Assembly (NCBI GenBank): GCA_003973265.1
Contig: QNYZ01000092.1
Location: 1-62,269 of the forward strand
DNA: 62,269 nt
Direction: 5' to 3'
DNA from: Deltaproteobacteria bacterium
Lineage (GTDB): Bacteria; Desulfobacterota; Desulfobacteria; Desulfobacterales; QNYZ01
This document shows, one piece after another, positions 27,201 to 34,656 of this stretch (positions are counted from its first letter, which is position 1; every line of letters starts with the position of its first letter). The position numbers and the translations under genes were made by a program. Below the pieces are notes generated by a model, which saw only the letters and a program-made list of their open reading frames with translations, did no database searches and was not told the DNA's origin.

Positions 27201-27902
27201 ACCGAAAAAATGAATCGGTCGGGTCGGAATATTTTTACGGCCATGGGCCCCGGGGCCACCGAGTACGTGATCCGCATATTCCATGAGGGATAAGACCGGG
27301 TTTTCGAAAAATGATTTGCTTTCATCCCGGAGATGAGCGGCTGCCAGATAGATCCACCGCTCGCACCGGGCCAGGTCGTCCGGAGCGGCTCCAGCGGCAT
27401 TGGCCCCGGTCATTCCGCGGCGGATCCAATCCTGGATCATGTCCGTCCGGTGATATTCATATTCCTGAAACAGGTGGCCCAGCTTTTCCGACAACTGCCA
27501 GAGCCGGATCGAATAATCCGGATATTTCTTCCCATCCGAATCAAATAGATAGCCTGCAATCGGCGCGGCCGCCGGATTGTCTCTGGCAAGACCGGAGAGT
27601 ACGGAGAGGATGAGGAGCTGTGCCCTGGTTCTATCCAGCATACTGGCGCCATCAGGGTCCGGGTCCAGGGCAGCGATCATCTCCCAGAGCCCGGTTTCAA
27701 GAAACTGGAAATCGACGTTCATCATAATAGATTCTCGTCGGGTCACCGCCAGGGTCAGCCATTTGGCCAGGTTGTTATTGGGGACAACGATTTTCAGGGG
27801 AAGAAATGGATCATCGGTCCGGCGGCTTTTTTCGGCTGCAATCCCGGCGAGTTTTTCGGCCAGGTATTCAAGTCGGTTGCTGAAGAAAAGTTCAATCGTC
27901 AT
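24261..27902 (-). CDS. recC: Exodeoxyribonuclease V subunit gamma, RecC
   Basis: RecC is the inactive helicase/nuclease-like subunit that scans for Chi and splits the DNA strands in RecBCD. The 1213-residue protein has RecC-typical segments: VPNNNLAKWLTLAVTRRE near the N-terminus, HFFGLSQVSAFHLALIDRL, TDIAVLVPNISVYKPVF, and MRPIPFKIVYVMGMEEGSFPG with the following LDLR and INLAERNRYLFLETLL. Similarity is lower than for RecB, as usual for this subunit, and it is about 90 residues longer than the E. coli form. The ribosome site is weak. It heads the recC-recB-recD series, interrupted by the regulator fragment. Confidence 0.92.
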   Translation of the reverse strand: MTIELFFSNRLEYLAEKLAGIAAEKSRRTDDPFLPLKIVVPNNNLAKWLTLAVTRRESIMMNVDFQFLETGLWEMIAALDPDPDGASMLDRTRAQLLILSVLSGLARDNPAAAPIAGYLFDSDGKKYPDYSIRLWQLSEKLGHLFQEYEYHRTDMIQDWIRRGMTGANAAGAAPDDLARCERWIYLAAAHLRDESKSFFENPVLSLMEYADHVLGGPGAHGRKNIPTRPIHFFGLSQVSAFHLALIDRLKPFYDIFIYALNPSSEFWEDVRTPGETRWMKRKNRVLRIRNTEMDDGELSGGPDHPLLSAWGKPGRESVRLLCQLTDYTFNAGFVPVGRTDTVLKQVQHDILTLGTSSSEHRLHPDRSLQIFGCPGIYREVETVYQNIIFNLEADENLNLTDIAVLVPNISVYKPVFGDVFNRMPRRISYNLIDSRADIESVYGQAMLGLLSMATGRFTRKAVFDLMLNPCFLARWHLSTDDIRVWAAWADALNIFHSYEDTDSPAENAPDSGRYTWKQGLQRLRLARIFSGNPDGGTDAGHFENRVPYSDTETGDTAMVEKFGLVITALAHAADTLRLDRASAAQWRAALKAAAENLFSIPPDYPGETVIRQHLFQALDELIFYDHLQSDSNQTPTPDHSPFLDATLIAEYIRFRLGAISGGHGDYLTHGVTIAELQPMRPIPFKIVYVMGMEEGSFPGRAETSPLDLRLKKRRIGDINLAERNRYLFLETLLAVRDKFYISYISRDLQKDRELPPCNVVNQLKRFIEDRVLPAKTSFQVTCIPLKGSSPRYLEPDAVTAGSDVMVNNDLADRVACYRATGRWTDVKPKLEESEYQRVAALNPDLSVPAGIIADTGMDEPVQLSRLKRFLIAPINESVLCHLGIAKDVAAPEDRVQVEDEPFFSEYPFDWQLVHLPLYQWLDTRIDRPGIADPHRLLDQIFDHFYADFHRRSITPAGLFAAVDKASIKEKLFEFEKVISPLADRMVSAGEAWAATVIGTPGEAADMAGLTRVLRFDPIDIRAPIDRGDRPEPGPVRLNGLIRWCWHEKETGWHVLVPAGGGPLNRKPNKYMLAPILFYLCARASTQAQGGIGKSSLIIHMVGTKAASEFIFEVDPETAENYLTDLVAEYLDRHLRYWLPFETVIQCSVNPLAQDPAAIDDTLRRQFRDDMRDAFAETADEFDRLVQPAFPADLLDRAVGRFGIFGRYRPVTGG

Positions 27903-28103
27903 GGGTTCAGGTCGTCATCTGCCCAGGTTGTATTTGTGCACACCTGGCACGGGCGTTCAATGATGGGAGCGATTCGGCGTTTCTCTTGAAATTAAAACCT
28001 TCTATGCGGTCTTTTTTTAATGTATCATCGGATAGGTAAGCACAAGTATGGGCCAAAGGCAAGTCACAGGCTCTTGGTACCGCGGCGGGTGTTCAAAGTC
28101 AGC

Positions 28104-28132
28104 CGGAAATAGGTTGAGATACCTATTGGCCG
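28104..28132 (+). promoter_or_regulatory. Hairpin in the leader of the corrinoid/methyltransferase operon
   Basis: AATAGGT pairs perfectly with ACCTATT around a 6-base loop, extended by CGG/CCG beyond an internal mismatch. It lies about 45 bases upstream of the first gene (28179). The 276-base gap 27903-28178 contains no reading frame of note. I looked for cobalamin-riboswitch conserved boxes because cobO follows and did not find a convincing set. Role unknown. Confidence 0.4.
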
Positions 28133-28178
28133 ATGGTATGTCGACAAGGCATGGACATAAACGGGTATCCGTGTTGAA

Positions 28179-28823
28179 ATGAAAGAGATCTGGATTATCG
28201 GTCTTGGCCGGTTCGGTCAGCTGGCTGCCGACAGGCTGGCCAGGATACACCCCCGGCACCATCTGATTCTGGTGGATCCTGACGGCGAGCACCTGCGGCA
28301 GGGCAAGGCCGTGCGTCGAACCCTTGAGCAGGAGGACGGGGTTTCTTTTCTGGATCAACGATTGAACCCGGAAAAAGCCCCCGACTGGATCGTACCGGCG
28401 CTTCCGGTTCATCTGGCCGCCCAGTGGTGTCTTGCCCGGTTGGGAAAACACGGACTTAGACAGATCGGTATTCCCGCAGAAATCGATAGCCTTGTCCCTC
28501 ACCCGGTGCGAGATTTGCCCGGCCAGGTATATGTCAGCCATGCCGATTTTATCTGCCCGGATGATTGCGTCGAACCGGCCGTTATCTGCACGGTCACCCG
28601 GAAAAAACGAAAGATGGATATGTTCGACCTCCTGGAACGCATCCGGATATCCGGATTTCTGTCTCTGGTGGTGAGAAGTTACCAGCTCGCCCCGGGCGTG
28701 GGTGGCTATCGGCCCCGGCAACTGTTTGACCTGCTTCACGGGCTTGAGAAGTGCGGGAAGAAATATCTGGTCAGTACGGCCTGCCGGTGTCACGGCGTGG
28801 TCACCGGACTGGAATATACCTGA
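28179..28823 (+). CDS. Conserved protein of unknown function with N-terminal Rossmann-like motif
   Basis: A 214-residue protein. Its N-terminus IWIIGLGRFGQLAADRL has the Gly-x-Gly-x-x-Gly of an NAD-binding or TrkA-N-like Rossmann fold, followed by an acidic end of strand two (ILVDPDGEH). The second half is unusual: a Cys-containing region (FICPDDCVEP), a basic TRKKRKMDMF stretch and a C-terminal TACRCHGVV. I do not recognise a specific family. The gene starts the operon and its stop lies 14 bases before cobO. A dehydrogenase or nucleotide-sensing role is possible but unproven. The start is the only ATG available, with a poor ribosome site. Confidence 0.72.
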   Translation: MKEIWIIGLGRFGQLAADRLARIHPRHHLILVDPDGEHLRQGKAVRRTLEQEDGVSFLDQRLNPEKAPDWIVPALPVHLAAQWCLARLGKHGLRQIGIPAEIDSLVPHPVRDLPGQVYVSHADFICPDDCVEPAVICTVTRKKRKMDMFDLLERIRISGFLSLVVRSYQLAPGVGGYRPRQLFDLLHGLEKCGKKYLVSTACRCHGVVTGLEYT

Positions 28824-28837
28824 TACATGAGGAAGCA

Positions 28838-29365
28838 ATGAAGCGAACAGGATTGATTTGCATCAACACGGGAAACGGAAAGGGAAAAACCACCGCAGCA
28901 ATCGGTACGGCCATCCGGGCTGCAGGTCAGGGATTAAAGGTCCTGATCCTTCAGTTCATGAAAGGACAGAAAGATGTCGGCGAATTAAACGCGCTGTCAA
29001 AAACCGATCTTCCCATTACCATCCGGCAATACGGCCGTAAGGGATTTATCCGCAACAAGGCGGACAGAACCATCGACTGTGAACTGGCCCGGGCCGGCCT
29101 GAAAGATTTTGGCGAAGCGGTGGCCAGCGGCCGGTTTGACCTGATCATCCTCGATGAGATCAACATGGCCATTGATTTTGATCTGCTTTTGCTTGACGAT
29201 GTCATGGCGGCCATTGAGCAAAAAACGCCCGAACTTCATCTGATCCTGACGGGACGAAATGCCAGAAAAGAGTTGATCGAGATCGCCGATCTTGTCACGG
29301 AGATGAAAGAAATCAAGCATCCGTATCGCAAAGGAATCATGGCCCAGAAAGGGATCGAGTTTTAA
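28838..29365 (+). CDS. cobO: Cob(I)yrinic acid a,c-diamide / cob(I)alamin adenosyltransferase (BtuR/CobO)
   Basis: This enzyme transfers the adenosyl group of ATP to Co(I) corrinoid. The P-loop is TGNGKGKTT at residues 11-19, followed by VLILQFMKG, ELARAGLKDFGEAVASG and LIILDEINMAID, all hallmarks of the CobO/BtuR family. The ATG at 28838 follows a GAGGA ribosome site. A longer frame beginning at 28751 overlaps the upstream gene and is not supported. The 175-residue length is normal. It is in an operon with a corrinoid reductive activator, which suggests corrinoid handling for the methyltransferase downstream rather than complete B12 synthesis. Confidence 0.93.
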   Translation: MKRTGLICINTGNGKGKTTAAIGTAIRAAGQGLKVLILQFMKGQKDVGELNALSKTDLPITIRQYGRKGFIRNKADRTIDCELARAGLKDFGEAVASGRFDLIILDEINMAIDFDLLLLDDVMAAIEQKTPELHLILTGRNARKELIEIADLVTEMKEIKHPYRKGIMAQKGIEF

Positions 29366-29405
29366 CCGTATCCGCTGAACGATGATATGAGAGGGAATTC
29401 AACAA

Positions 29406-31457
29406 ATGGATAAAAACAGGGCAATGGTTATTTTTCAGCCGTCAGGCCGGCGCGGTGAGGTTCCAAAGGGAACGAGCCTCATCGAGGCATCCCGCCGGAT
29501 CGGTGTCGATATCGAGGCCTTGTGCGGCGAAAAAAAAATCTGCGGCAAATGTATTGTGCGCATTGAGGAGGGCCGGTTTGAAAAATTCGGAATTACTTCC
29601 GGCCCCGGCCATGTCAGCCCCTGGCAGGAAGAGGAGGGCAAGTTTATTTCCGCGGACCGCAAGGCAGAAGGGTACCGCCTGGGGTGTGTCGCCAAAGTAG
29701 AAGGCGATATTCTGGTCTTTGTCCCCGAAGCCTCGAGGGCCGGTAAACAGGTGGTGAGTAAGGCTGCCCGGGATATTCACATTGATCATAATCCGGCCGT
29801 GCGGGTGTACTATGTCCAGGTAGACCCGCCGACCTTTGAAGAACCCACCGGGGATTTTGAAAGAATTTGCCGCGGGCTGGAAAGGGACCATGGCCTTGAG
29901 AACCTGACCATCGATATATTTGCCCTCAGGCAGCTTTCCGGAGCATTGCGAAAAGGCAGGTGGGCCGTTACCGTCAGTGTCTGGAACGACCGGGAAGTGA
30001 TCCGGGTACGACCAGGCCGGGTTGAGCAGGCTTATGGCATCGCCATAGATGTGGGGACCACTACCGTTGCCGGTTACCTGTGTGATTTGCAAACCATGGA
30101 AGTGCTGGAAACCGTATCCATGATGAATCCGCAGTGTAAATACGGCGAAGACGTCATGGCACGCATCACCTACCAGATGACGAATGAAGACGGTCTGCAG
30201 CGTATGAACGACGATATCATTAAAGGTATCAACGAGTTGATCGAAAAAGCCGTGGCCGGGACGCATCCGTCGGAAAAAGAATCAAAAAGGCCCGGGAAAA
30301 CAGCCGAATCCGGGAATATTCAGGAAGACGGCAAGGTCTATCGGTGCCTGACACGCGAAGATATTGAAGATATCACCATCGGTTTCAACACGGCCATGCA
30401 CCATATTTTCCTGTCTTTGAATCCGGAGTACATCGGCGTAGCCCCGTTCCCGCCGGCCATCCACCACAGCATGGATATCCGGGCCCGGGATCTGGGGATC
30501 CATATCAATCCTTCCAGCTATCTGTTTGTTCTGCCTGTGGAGGCCGGGTTCGTCGGTGCCGACAATGTGGGCGTCTTAATTGCGGAAGAACCTTACAAAC
30601 AGGAAGAAAACCAGCTGATCATCGATATCGGCACCAACGGCGAGCTGGTGCTGGGCAATCGCCACAAGCTGATCTCTTCATCCTGCGCGACCGGTCCGGC
30701 TCTGGAAGGGGCCCAGATTACATTCGGTATGCGGGCCGCGCCCGGCGCCATTGAACGGATTGAAATCGATCCGGAAACAAAAGATGTGAATTACAAAGTC
30801 ATTGCCCGGGAAGCCTGGCGTAAATTTTCAGCACCCGGGGACATGAAGGCCAAGGGGATTTGCGGCTCAGGCATCCTCGACCTGCTGGCCGAGCTGTACC
30901 GGTCCAAGGTAGTTTTAAAAAGTGGTGCCTTCAATAAAGCAGACCTTGAAGGCCATCCCCGGTTCAGGAAAAACCCGGACACCGGGCATCTGGAATTTGT
31001 AATTGCCTGGGCAAAGGAATCCAGTATTGATAAGGATATCGTGATCACCCAGAAAGATATCCGCCAGATTCAGCTGGCCAAGGGCGCGCTGTATGCCGGA
31101 TGCAAGTTGATGATTCAGCGGATGGGCCTTCATAAAGTCGATACGGTCAAAATCGCCGGAGCTTTCGGGACCCATATCGATCGGGAAAAAGCCCTGATCA
31201 TGGGACTCTTTCCCGATTGTGATATCGAGAAAATCCATGGTGTGGGCAATGCTGCCGGTGACGGCTGCCGGACGGCGCTGCTGAATATTCAGAAACGGGT
31301 AGAAGCCAACTGGTGCGCCCGCAATGTAGAGTATATTGAACTGACCGTGGAAGAAAATTTTCAGCAGGAATTCATGGAATCTCTGCAATTGCCGCACATG
31401 ACGGACGAATTCCCCCATCTTGAGGGGATTGTCCCCGATGATATCCTGAATCAATAA
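29406..31457 (+). CDS. Second corrinoid reductive activator, [2Fe-2S] plus ASKHA/DUF4445 (RACo/RamA-like)
   Basis: A 683-residue paralogue of the protein at 4126. The ferredoxin-type cluster cysteines are Cys40, Cys46 and Cys49 (CGEKKICGKC), with a further Cys in YRLGCVAKVEG. The ATPase part begins with IAIDVGTTTVAGYL and carries MNPQCKYGEDVMARI, IDIGTNGELVLGN, CATGPALEGA and the late IAGAFGTHIDREKA motif. The family uses ATP to reduce inactive Co(II) corrinoid. An insert of about 25 charged residues (HPSEKESKRPGKTAES region) separates parts of the ATPase core and is absent from the first copy. Because it lies between cobO and an MtaA-like methyltransferase, it probably serves a methyltransferase corrinoid protein other than CFeSP. 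That corrinoid protein is not encoded in this window. Confidence 0.88.
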   Translation: MDKNRAMVIFQPSGRRGEVPKGTSLIEASRRIGVDIEALCGEKKICGKCIVRIEEGRFEKFGITSGPGHVSPWQEEEGKFISADRKAEGYRLGCVAKVEGDILVFVPEASRAGKQVVSKAARDIHIDHNPAVRVYYVQVDPPTFEEPTGDFERICRGLERDHGLENLTIDIFALRQLSGALRKGRWAVTVSVWNDREVIRVRPGRVEQAYGIAIDVGTTTVAGYLCDLQTMEVLETVSMMNPQCKYGEDVMARITYQMTNEDGLQRMNDDIIKGINELIEKAVAGTHPSEKESKRPGKTAESGNIQEDGKVYRCLTREDIEDITIGFNTAMHHIFLSLNPEYIGVAPFPPAIHHSMDIRARDLGIHINPSSYLFVLPVEAGFVGADNVGVLIAEEPYKQEENQLIIDIGTNGELVLGNRHKLISSSCATGPALEGAQITFGMRAAPGAIERIEIDPETKDVNYKVIAREAWRKFSAPGDMKAKGICGSGILDLLAELYRSKVVLKSGAFNKADLEGHPRFRKNPDTGHLEFVIAWAKESSIDKDIVITQKDIRQIQLAKGALYAGCKLMIQRMGLHKVDTVKIAGAFGTHIDREKALIMGLFPDCDIEKIHGVGNAAGDGCRTALLNIQKRVEANWCARNVEYIELTVEENFQQEFMESLQLPHMTDEFPHLEGIVPDDILNQ

Positions 31458-31514
31458 ATTCATTGCCGGGGAACGATAAAACCAAGGGGAAATCCCCCCA
31501 AAGGGAGGTTAAAA

Positions 31515-32549
31515 ATGGCTAAAAAGATGTTGCTGGATGCCTACCACGGGAAAAAGACAATCAGGGCGCCATGGGTGCCATACGCGGGTGTGCATTGTGC
31601 TTTTTTAATCAATGAACCGGCTGACAAGATGCTTCAGGACCCTGAGCTGCTGGCAAAAGGCATCGTTCATACCGCCAGACGATACCAGGCGGATGGGATT
31701 CCTCTCGTTTTTGATTTGTCGATGGAGGCCCATTCCGTGGGATGCGAACTGAAGTGGTGGAAAGATAATGTGCCCTCCGTTAAAAGCCACCCCTGCTCGA
31801 ATAAAACGCCTGCTGAAGCAGGCCTTCAACTGCCGGACAAAAATTCAGGACGCTGGCCGGTGCTCTTTGAAGCGGCCAGAATCGCCCGGCCTCAGCTGGA
31901 CGAGCTCGACTGCGTATTGATGGGGCTTTGCTGCGGCCCGCTGACACTGGCCTCTCATTTAGCCGGCGTACGGATCTTTACAGATGTGTATAAACACCCG
32001 GAATTCGCTTCCGAAGTGTGTCAGTTTGCCGGCGAGCTGGGAACCGTTGCCGCCGGGTTTTACGCTGAAATGGGTTGTGAGATCATTGCCATCGTCGATC
32101 CGGTGGCATCGCAGATCAAACCGGAAACCTTCAAAAAATATGTGACTCCCCATTGCCAGGAAACGATCAAAACGATCCATGACGCCGGCCTGACATCTTC
32201 CTTTTTCATCTGCGGGAACGCGACCAGGGTCATGGAAAACGTCTGCACCATCGGGACCCACAGTTTTGCCATTGACGAGCAGATGAATATGAATTTTATT
32301 CGCGACATGGCCCTGAAACATAAGGTTGGTTTCGGCGGCAACCTGAAATTAACGCTGGCCTTGAGCCTGGGCCTTATTTCCCCCCGGGAGGATGCCATTG
32401 TAAGTCTGGCGGCCGGCGGCCAGCAGGGGTATACTTTCTCGCCCGGCTGAGACATGCCTTACGATGTTCCGGTGGAACATATCGATCAGGCTATCGAAGC
32501 GCGTGACTGGTTTGAGCAGTACTACCCCAAATACCCCGAACCCTGGTAA
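31515..32549 (+). CDS. Candidate selenoprotein: MtaA/URO-D family corrinoid methyltransferase with Sec at position 312
   Basis: The frame up to TGA 32448-32450 (311 codons) is a uroporphyrinogen decarboxylase-superfamily methyltransferase: FDLSMEAHSVGCELKWW, LCCGPLTLASHLAG, IIAIVDPVASQIKPETF and GGQQGYTFSPG are typical. Family members continue SPG-C-D-(L/M)-P, and that Cys is a zinc ligand in MtaA/MtbA. Here the codon is TGA. The same frame then runs 32 sense codons (DMPYDVPVEHIDQAIEARD and beyond) to TAA at 32547, completing a normal C-terminus. A hairpin with a GGU loop follows at SECIS distance. I therefore annotate 344 residues with selenocysteine at 312. The usual HxCG motif is FFICGN here, so the zinc-ligand His is Phe. 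The ribosome site AAAGGGAGG is strong. If TGA really stops translation, the enzyme lacks its key C-terminal ligand. Confidence 0.82.
32448..32484 (+). promoter_or_regulatory. Candidate bacterial SECIS element after UGA
   Basis: TGA (32448-32450) is followed 13 bases later by a stem: 32464-32470 pairs perfectly with 32474-32480 (ATGTTCC with GGAACAT). The three-base apical loop GGT is at 32471-32473. Two more pairs (32462-32463 with 32483-32484) form below a two-base bulge. Only 20 bases separate the UGA from the apical loop, and the loop starts with G, both as in bacterial SECIS elements such as E. coli fdhF. The hairpin is inside the coding frame, as required in bacteria. Confidence 0.75.
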
Positions 32550-32576
32550 ACCGCCTGAATAAAGGAGAGGCGCATT

Positions 32577-32981
32577 ATGGCAGACAAATTAACCATCGAT
32601 GTGGTGACCCTGGACAGCGTACAGTGTGCGGCCTGTGGATACATGATGGAATCCATTGCCGCCCTGCCCGATGATGTCCAGGAGATGATCGAATATACCG
32701 AATGGTCGATCAAGAGCGAGGACGGCATTGCCAGGTTCAAGGAACTTGGTGTTCAGGTCCTGCCGTCAATATGCATTGAAAAAGACGTTGTCTTTCCAAG
32801 CATTATTCCTCAATACGAAGAACTCATCGATGAAATGGCCAGGCGGGCACCCAATGATGCCATGAAGAAGAGAATTGCATCCCTTAGAGATGTCGGGTTT
32901 CAATTTGACAAAATCGAGGAAAACCTTGCCAAAGCCGGGTCCGGGATGGCGACGCGTACGAATTCAAAAGTTCGGAAATAG
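32577..32981 (+). CDS. Thioredoxin-like fold protein with CAAC motif
   Basis: A 134-residue protein with a beta-strand then SVQCAACGYMMES, i.e. a CxxC at the N-terminus of the first helix, and a VLPSICI segment resembling the cis-Pro loop of thioredoxin folds. The C-terminal 40 residues are helical and charged and end in a Thr/Ser/Lys tail. The ATG follows AAAGGAGAGG and starts 27 bases after the selenoprotein stop, so it is cotranscribed. It may reduce the methyltransferase, its Sec-Cys pair or a metal centre; this is inferred from context. I do not recognise a named family. Confidence 0.8.
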   Translation: MADKLTIDVVTLDSVQCAACGYMMESIAALPDDVQEMIEYTEWSIKSEDGIARFKELGVQVLPSICIEKDVVFPSIIPQYEELIDEMARRAPNDAMKKRIASLRDVGFQFDKIEENLAKAGSGMATRTNSKVRK

Positions 32982-33031
32982 CAATCCGGCACCCTGTCTC
33001 CGAAAATCTAGAAAGGGAGAACATCGCATTA

Positions 33032-34045
33032 ATGTCTGCCGTAACACGAGTTTACCTGATTACCGGATTTTTAGGGAGCGGTAAAACAACATTATTAAAC
33101 CGCATCCTCGACCGATTTCCCCGTGATAAAAAACTGGCCCTGCTGGTCAACGAATTCGGCGAGATCGGGATCGACGGCACCCTGCTTGAAGCTGAAGATT
33201 ATGAGCTGATGGAGATCAGCAAAGGGTCCATCTTTTGCGTTTGTGTCAAGACGGATTTTATCAAGGGGTTGTATACACTCAGCACCACGGTTCAACCGCA
33301 TATCATGATCATCGAATCCACCGGTGTCGCCAATCCATCAGACTTAAAAAAAGATCTCGTGCTGCCGATTTTTAACAACCGCTTCCGGTTCATGACTCAG
33401 TTCTGTATGATTGATGCCGTTCATTTTCTCGACGCCTATGAAGTCTATTCATCCATAGAAAAACAGATTGCTTCTTCCAGTGTTTTTATTATCAATAAAA
33501 CCGATCTGGCCCCGCCTGAAAAAATTGCCGCAACCAAAAAAGTGATCCGTCAATTTCATCCGGACCCGTTCTTTTTTGAAACAACTTATGCCGATATCCC
33601 CATCGCCGGGTTCTTTGAATTCGACGCCCCGCCACCTCGTACCCCGGCGGAAAGCCCGGTTGCGGGATCGCCGTCGATTCTGTCTGCCGATGCGCTTGAT
33701 GTCTTTTTAGATCAATTGTTTGACGACCCCGGGCTTCAACTCAGCCCGCCGGATCTGCTCGAATCCGTCGTCTATCGCTGGACAGGCGGCGATCTCGGTG
33801 AAATTAAAAAAATGGCCGGCCGCCTTCCCTCCGCAATTGTCAGGGCCAAGGGATTTATTGTCACAGGTGGTGATTGCTTTCTTTTCAATTTCGTGATGGG
33901 GGACTGGTCAATCGAAAGGGCCGGTATCGCCTTCGAAAAAATCAGGCATCAAAACACGATTGTTTTTATTGGTCCGCCTGATTCCATCGTCAACCTCAAA
34001 AAAAATTTATCCGGTACCCGGTTCGTCATCCACCCGGCAGACTAA
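33032..34045 (+). CDS. CobW/COG0523-type G3E GTPase
   Basis: A metallochaperone-type GTPase of 337 residues. Walker A is GFLGSGKTT at residues 12-20. LLVNEFGEIGID is the family signature, IIESTGVANPSD carries Walker B, and FIINKTDL is the NKxD guanine motif. The zinc/cobalt-binding CxCC of COG0523 proteins is altered to SIFCVCVKTDF, i.e. two Cys in a shifted C-x-C arrangement. The C-terminal CobW domain is present (VYRWTGGDLGEIKK onward). It is in the methyltransferase operon, with AAGGGAGAA ahead of the ATG. It probably delivers zinc or cobalt to a partner here, perhaps the zinc site of the MtaA-like protein. Confidence 0.87.
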   Translation: MSAVTRVYLITGFLGSGKTTLLNRILDRFPRDKKLALLVNEFGEIGIDGTLLEAEDYELMEISKGSIFCVCVKTDFIKGLYTLSTTVQPHIMIIESTGVANPSDLKKDLVLPIFNNRFRFMTQFCMIDAVHFLDAYEVYSSIEKQIASSSVFIINKTDLAPPEKIAATKKVIRQFHPDPFFFETTYADIPIAGFFEFDAPPPRTPAESPVAGSPSILSADALDVFLDQLFDDPGLQLSPPDLLESVVYRWTGGDLGEIKKMAGRLPSAIVRAKGFIVTGGDCFLFNFVMGDWSIERAGIAFEKIRHQNTIVFIGPPDSIVNLKKNLSGTRFVIHPAD

Positions 34046-34084
34046 TGGTTTTCTGCCTCTTTGTCGCCGATATTAAAGGGAAAA

Positions 34085-34423
34085 ATGACCGATTATAAAA
34101 AAGTACGCATTGAAGTTATCTACAAGGCTCATTATTGTTTGCCCTGCGTGTATATGGACGAAACGGTTCGGGGAATCCTTTCGAAATACAAAGGCCGGGT
34201 GGAATACCGGCGAATCGATTATATGAAGGGCGAGGGGAAAAAACGGTTTTTAGATCTTTCCTGCACACTTTTCGGAGAAGATGGCGTTTATAAAAAATTA
34301 AGACTTGCGCCCGTCCCATCTCTATTTATCGATGGTACGCTGGTTTTTGATGCCATTCCGCCACGCTTTGATTTAGAAAGAGCCATTGAAGCTGCGATCA
34401 ATGAAAAGAAAGTGTCCCCATGA
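34085..34423 (+). CDS. Second thioredoxin-like fold protein with CLPC motif
   Basis: A 112-residue protein: strand KVRIEVIY, then KAHYCLPCVYMDE with the CxxC pair, and LAPVPSLFIDG with a thioredoxin-type cis-Pro. The start is ATG 34085, five bases after AAAGGG; an in-frame TTG at 34061 is not needed. It is the last gene of the operon that includes cobO, the corrinoid activator and the candidate selenoprotein. No terminator was recognised after it. A disulfide/selenenylsulfide reductase or metal-binding role is an inference. Confidence 0.8.
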   Translation: MTDYKKVRIEVIYKAHYCLPCVYMDETVRGILSKYKGRVEYRRIDYMKGEGKKRFLDLSCTLFGEDGVYKKLRLAPVPSLFIDGTLVFDAIPPRFDLERAIEAAINEKKVSP

Positions 34424-34516
34424 AAAACGATAAAATTGATCGGGTCCTGTACAAAATCCTTAGAAAGATATCGTTTTCTAAATCATTCTATATTCACTAA
34501 ACGTAATTCATTTTGC

Positions 34517-34543
34517 TTGACACCTCTGCTCCCGGGTGATAAA
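34517..34543 (+). promoter_or_regulatory. Possible promoter of the liv-type operon
   Basis: A perfect TTGACA (34517-34522) is followed, after 15 bases, by GATAAA (34538-34543), a weak -10 box. It lies in the 233-base gap before livG, which has no other recognisable content. Confidence 0.35.
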
Positions 34544-34656
34544 AATTGCCGCTCGACTTTAACCGTATCTGCTATCCACCTGGAAAACGAGCATTAACCC
34601 AAAAAATGAATTTTGTTTTCCCGGCCGGATTTTAGACGAAAATATACCATAAATCC

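Noticed and set aside
27903..28178. Possible cobalamin riboswitch ahead of the cobO operon (AAAGTCAG near 28096)
   Set aside because: Only a partial B12-box-like string is present. The other conserved boxes of the aptamer are not found, so only a simple hairpin is annotated.
28017..28838. 273-codon minus-strand frame
   Set aside because: It lies antisense to the Rossmann-type gene, without a ribosome site. The plus-strand gene fits the operon direction and has a recognisable N-terminal motif.
31515..32450. Ordinary 311-residue URO-D protein ending at TGA
   Set aside because: The stop would fall exactly at the conserved Cys, and the downstream frame encodes the expected C-terminus with a SECIS-like hairpin; recoding is the better explanation.
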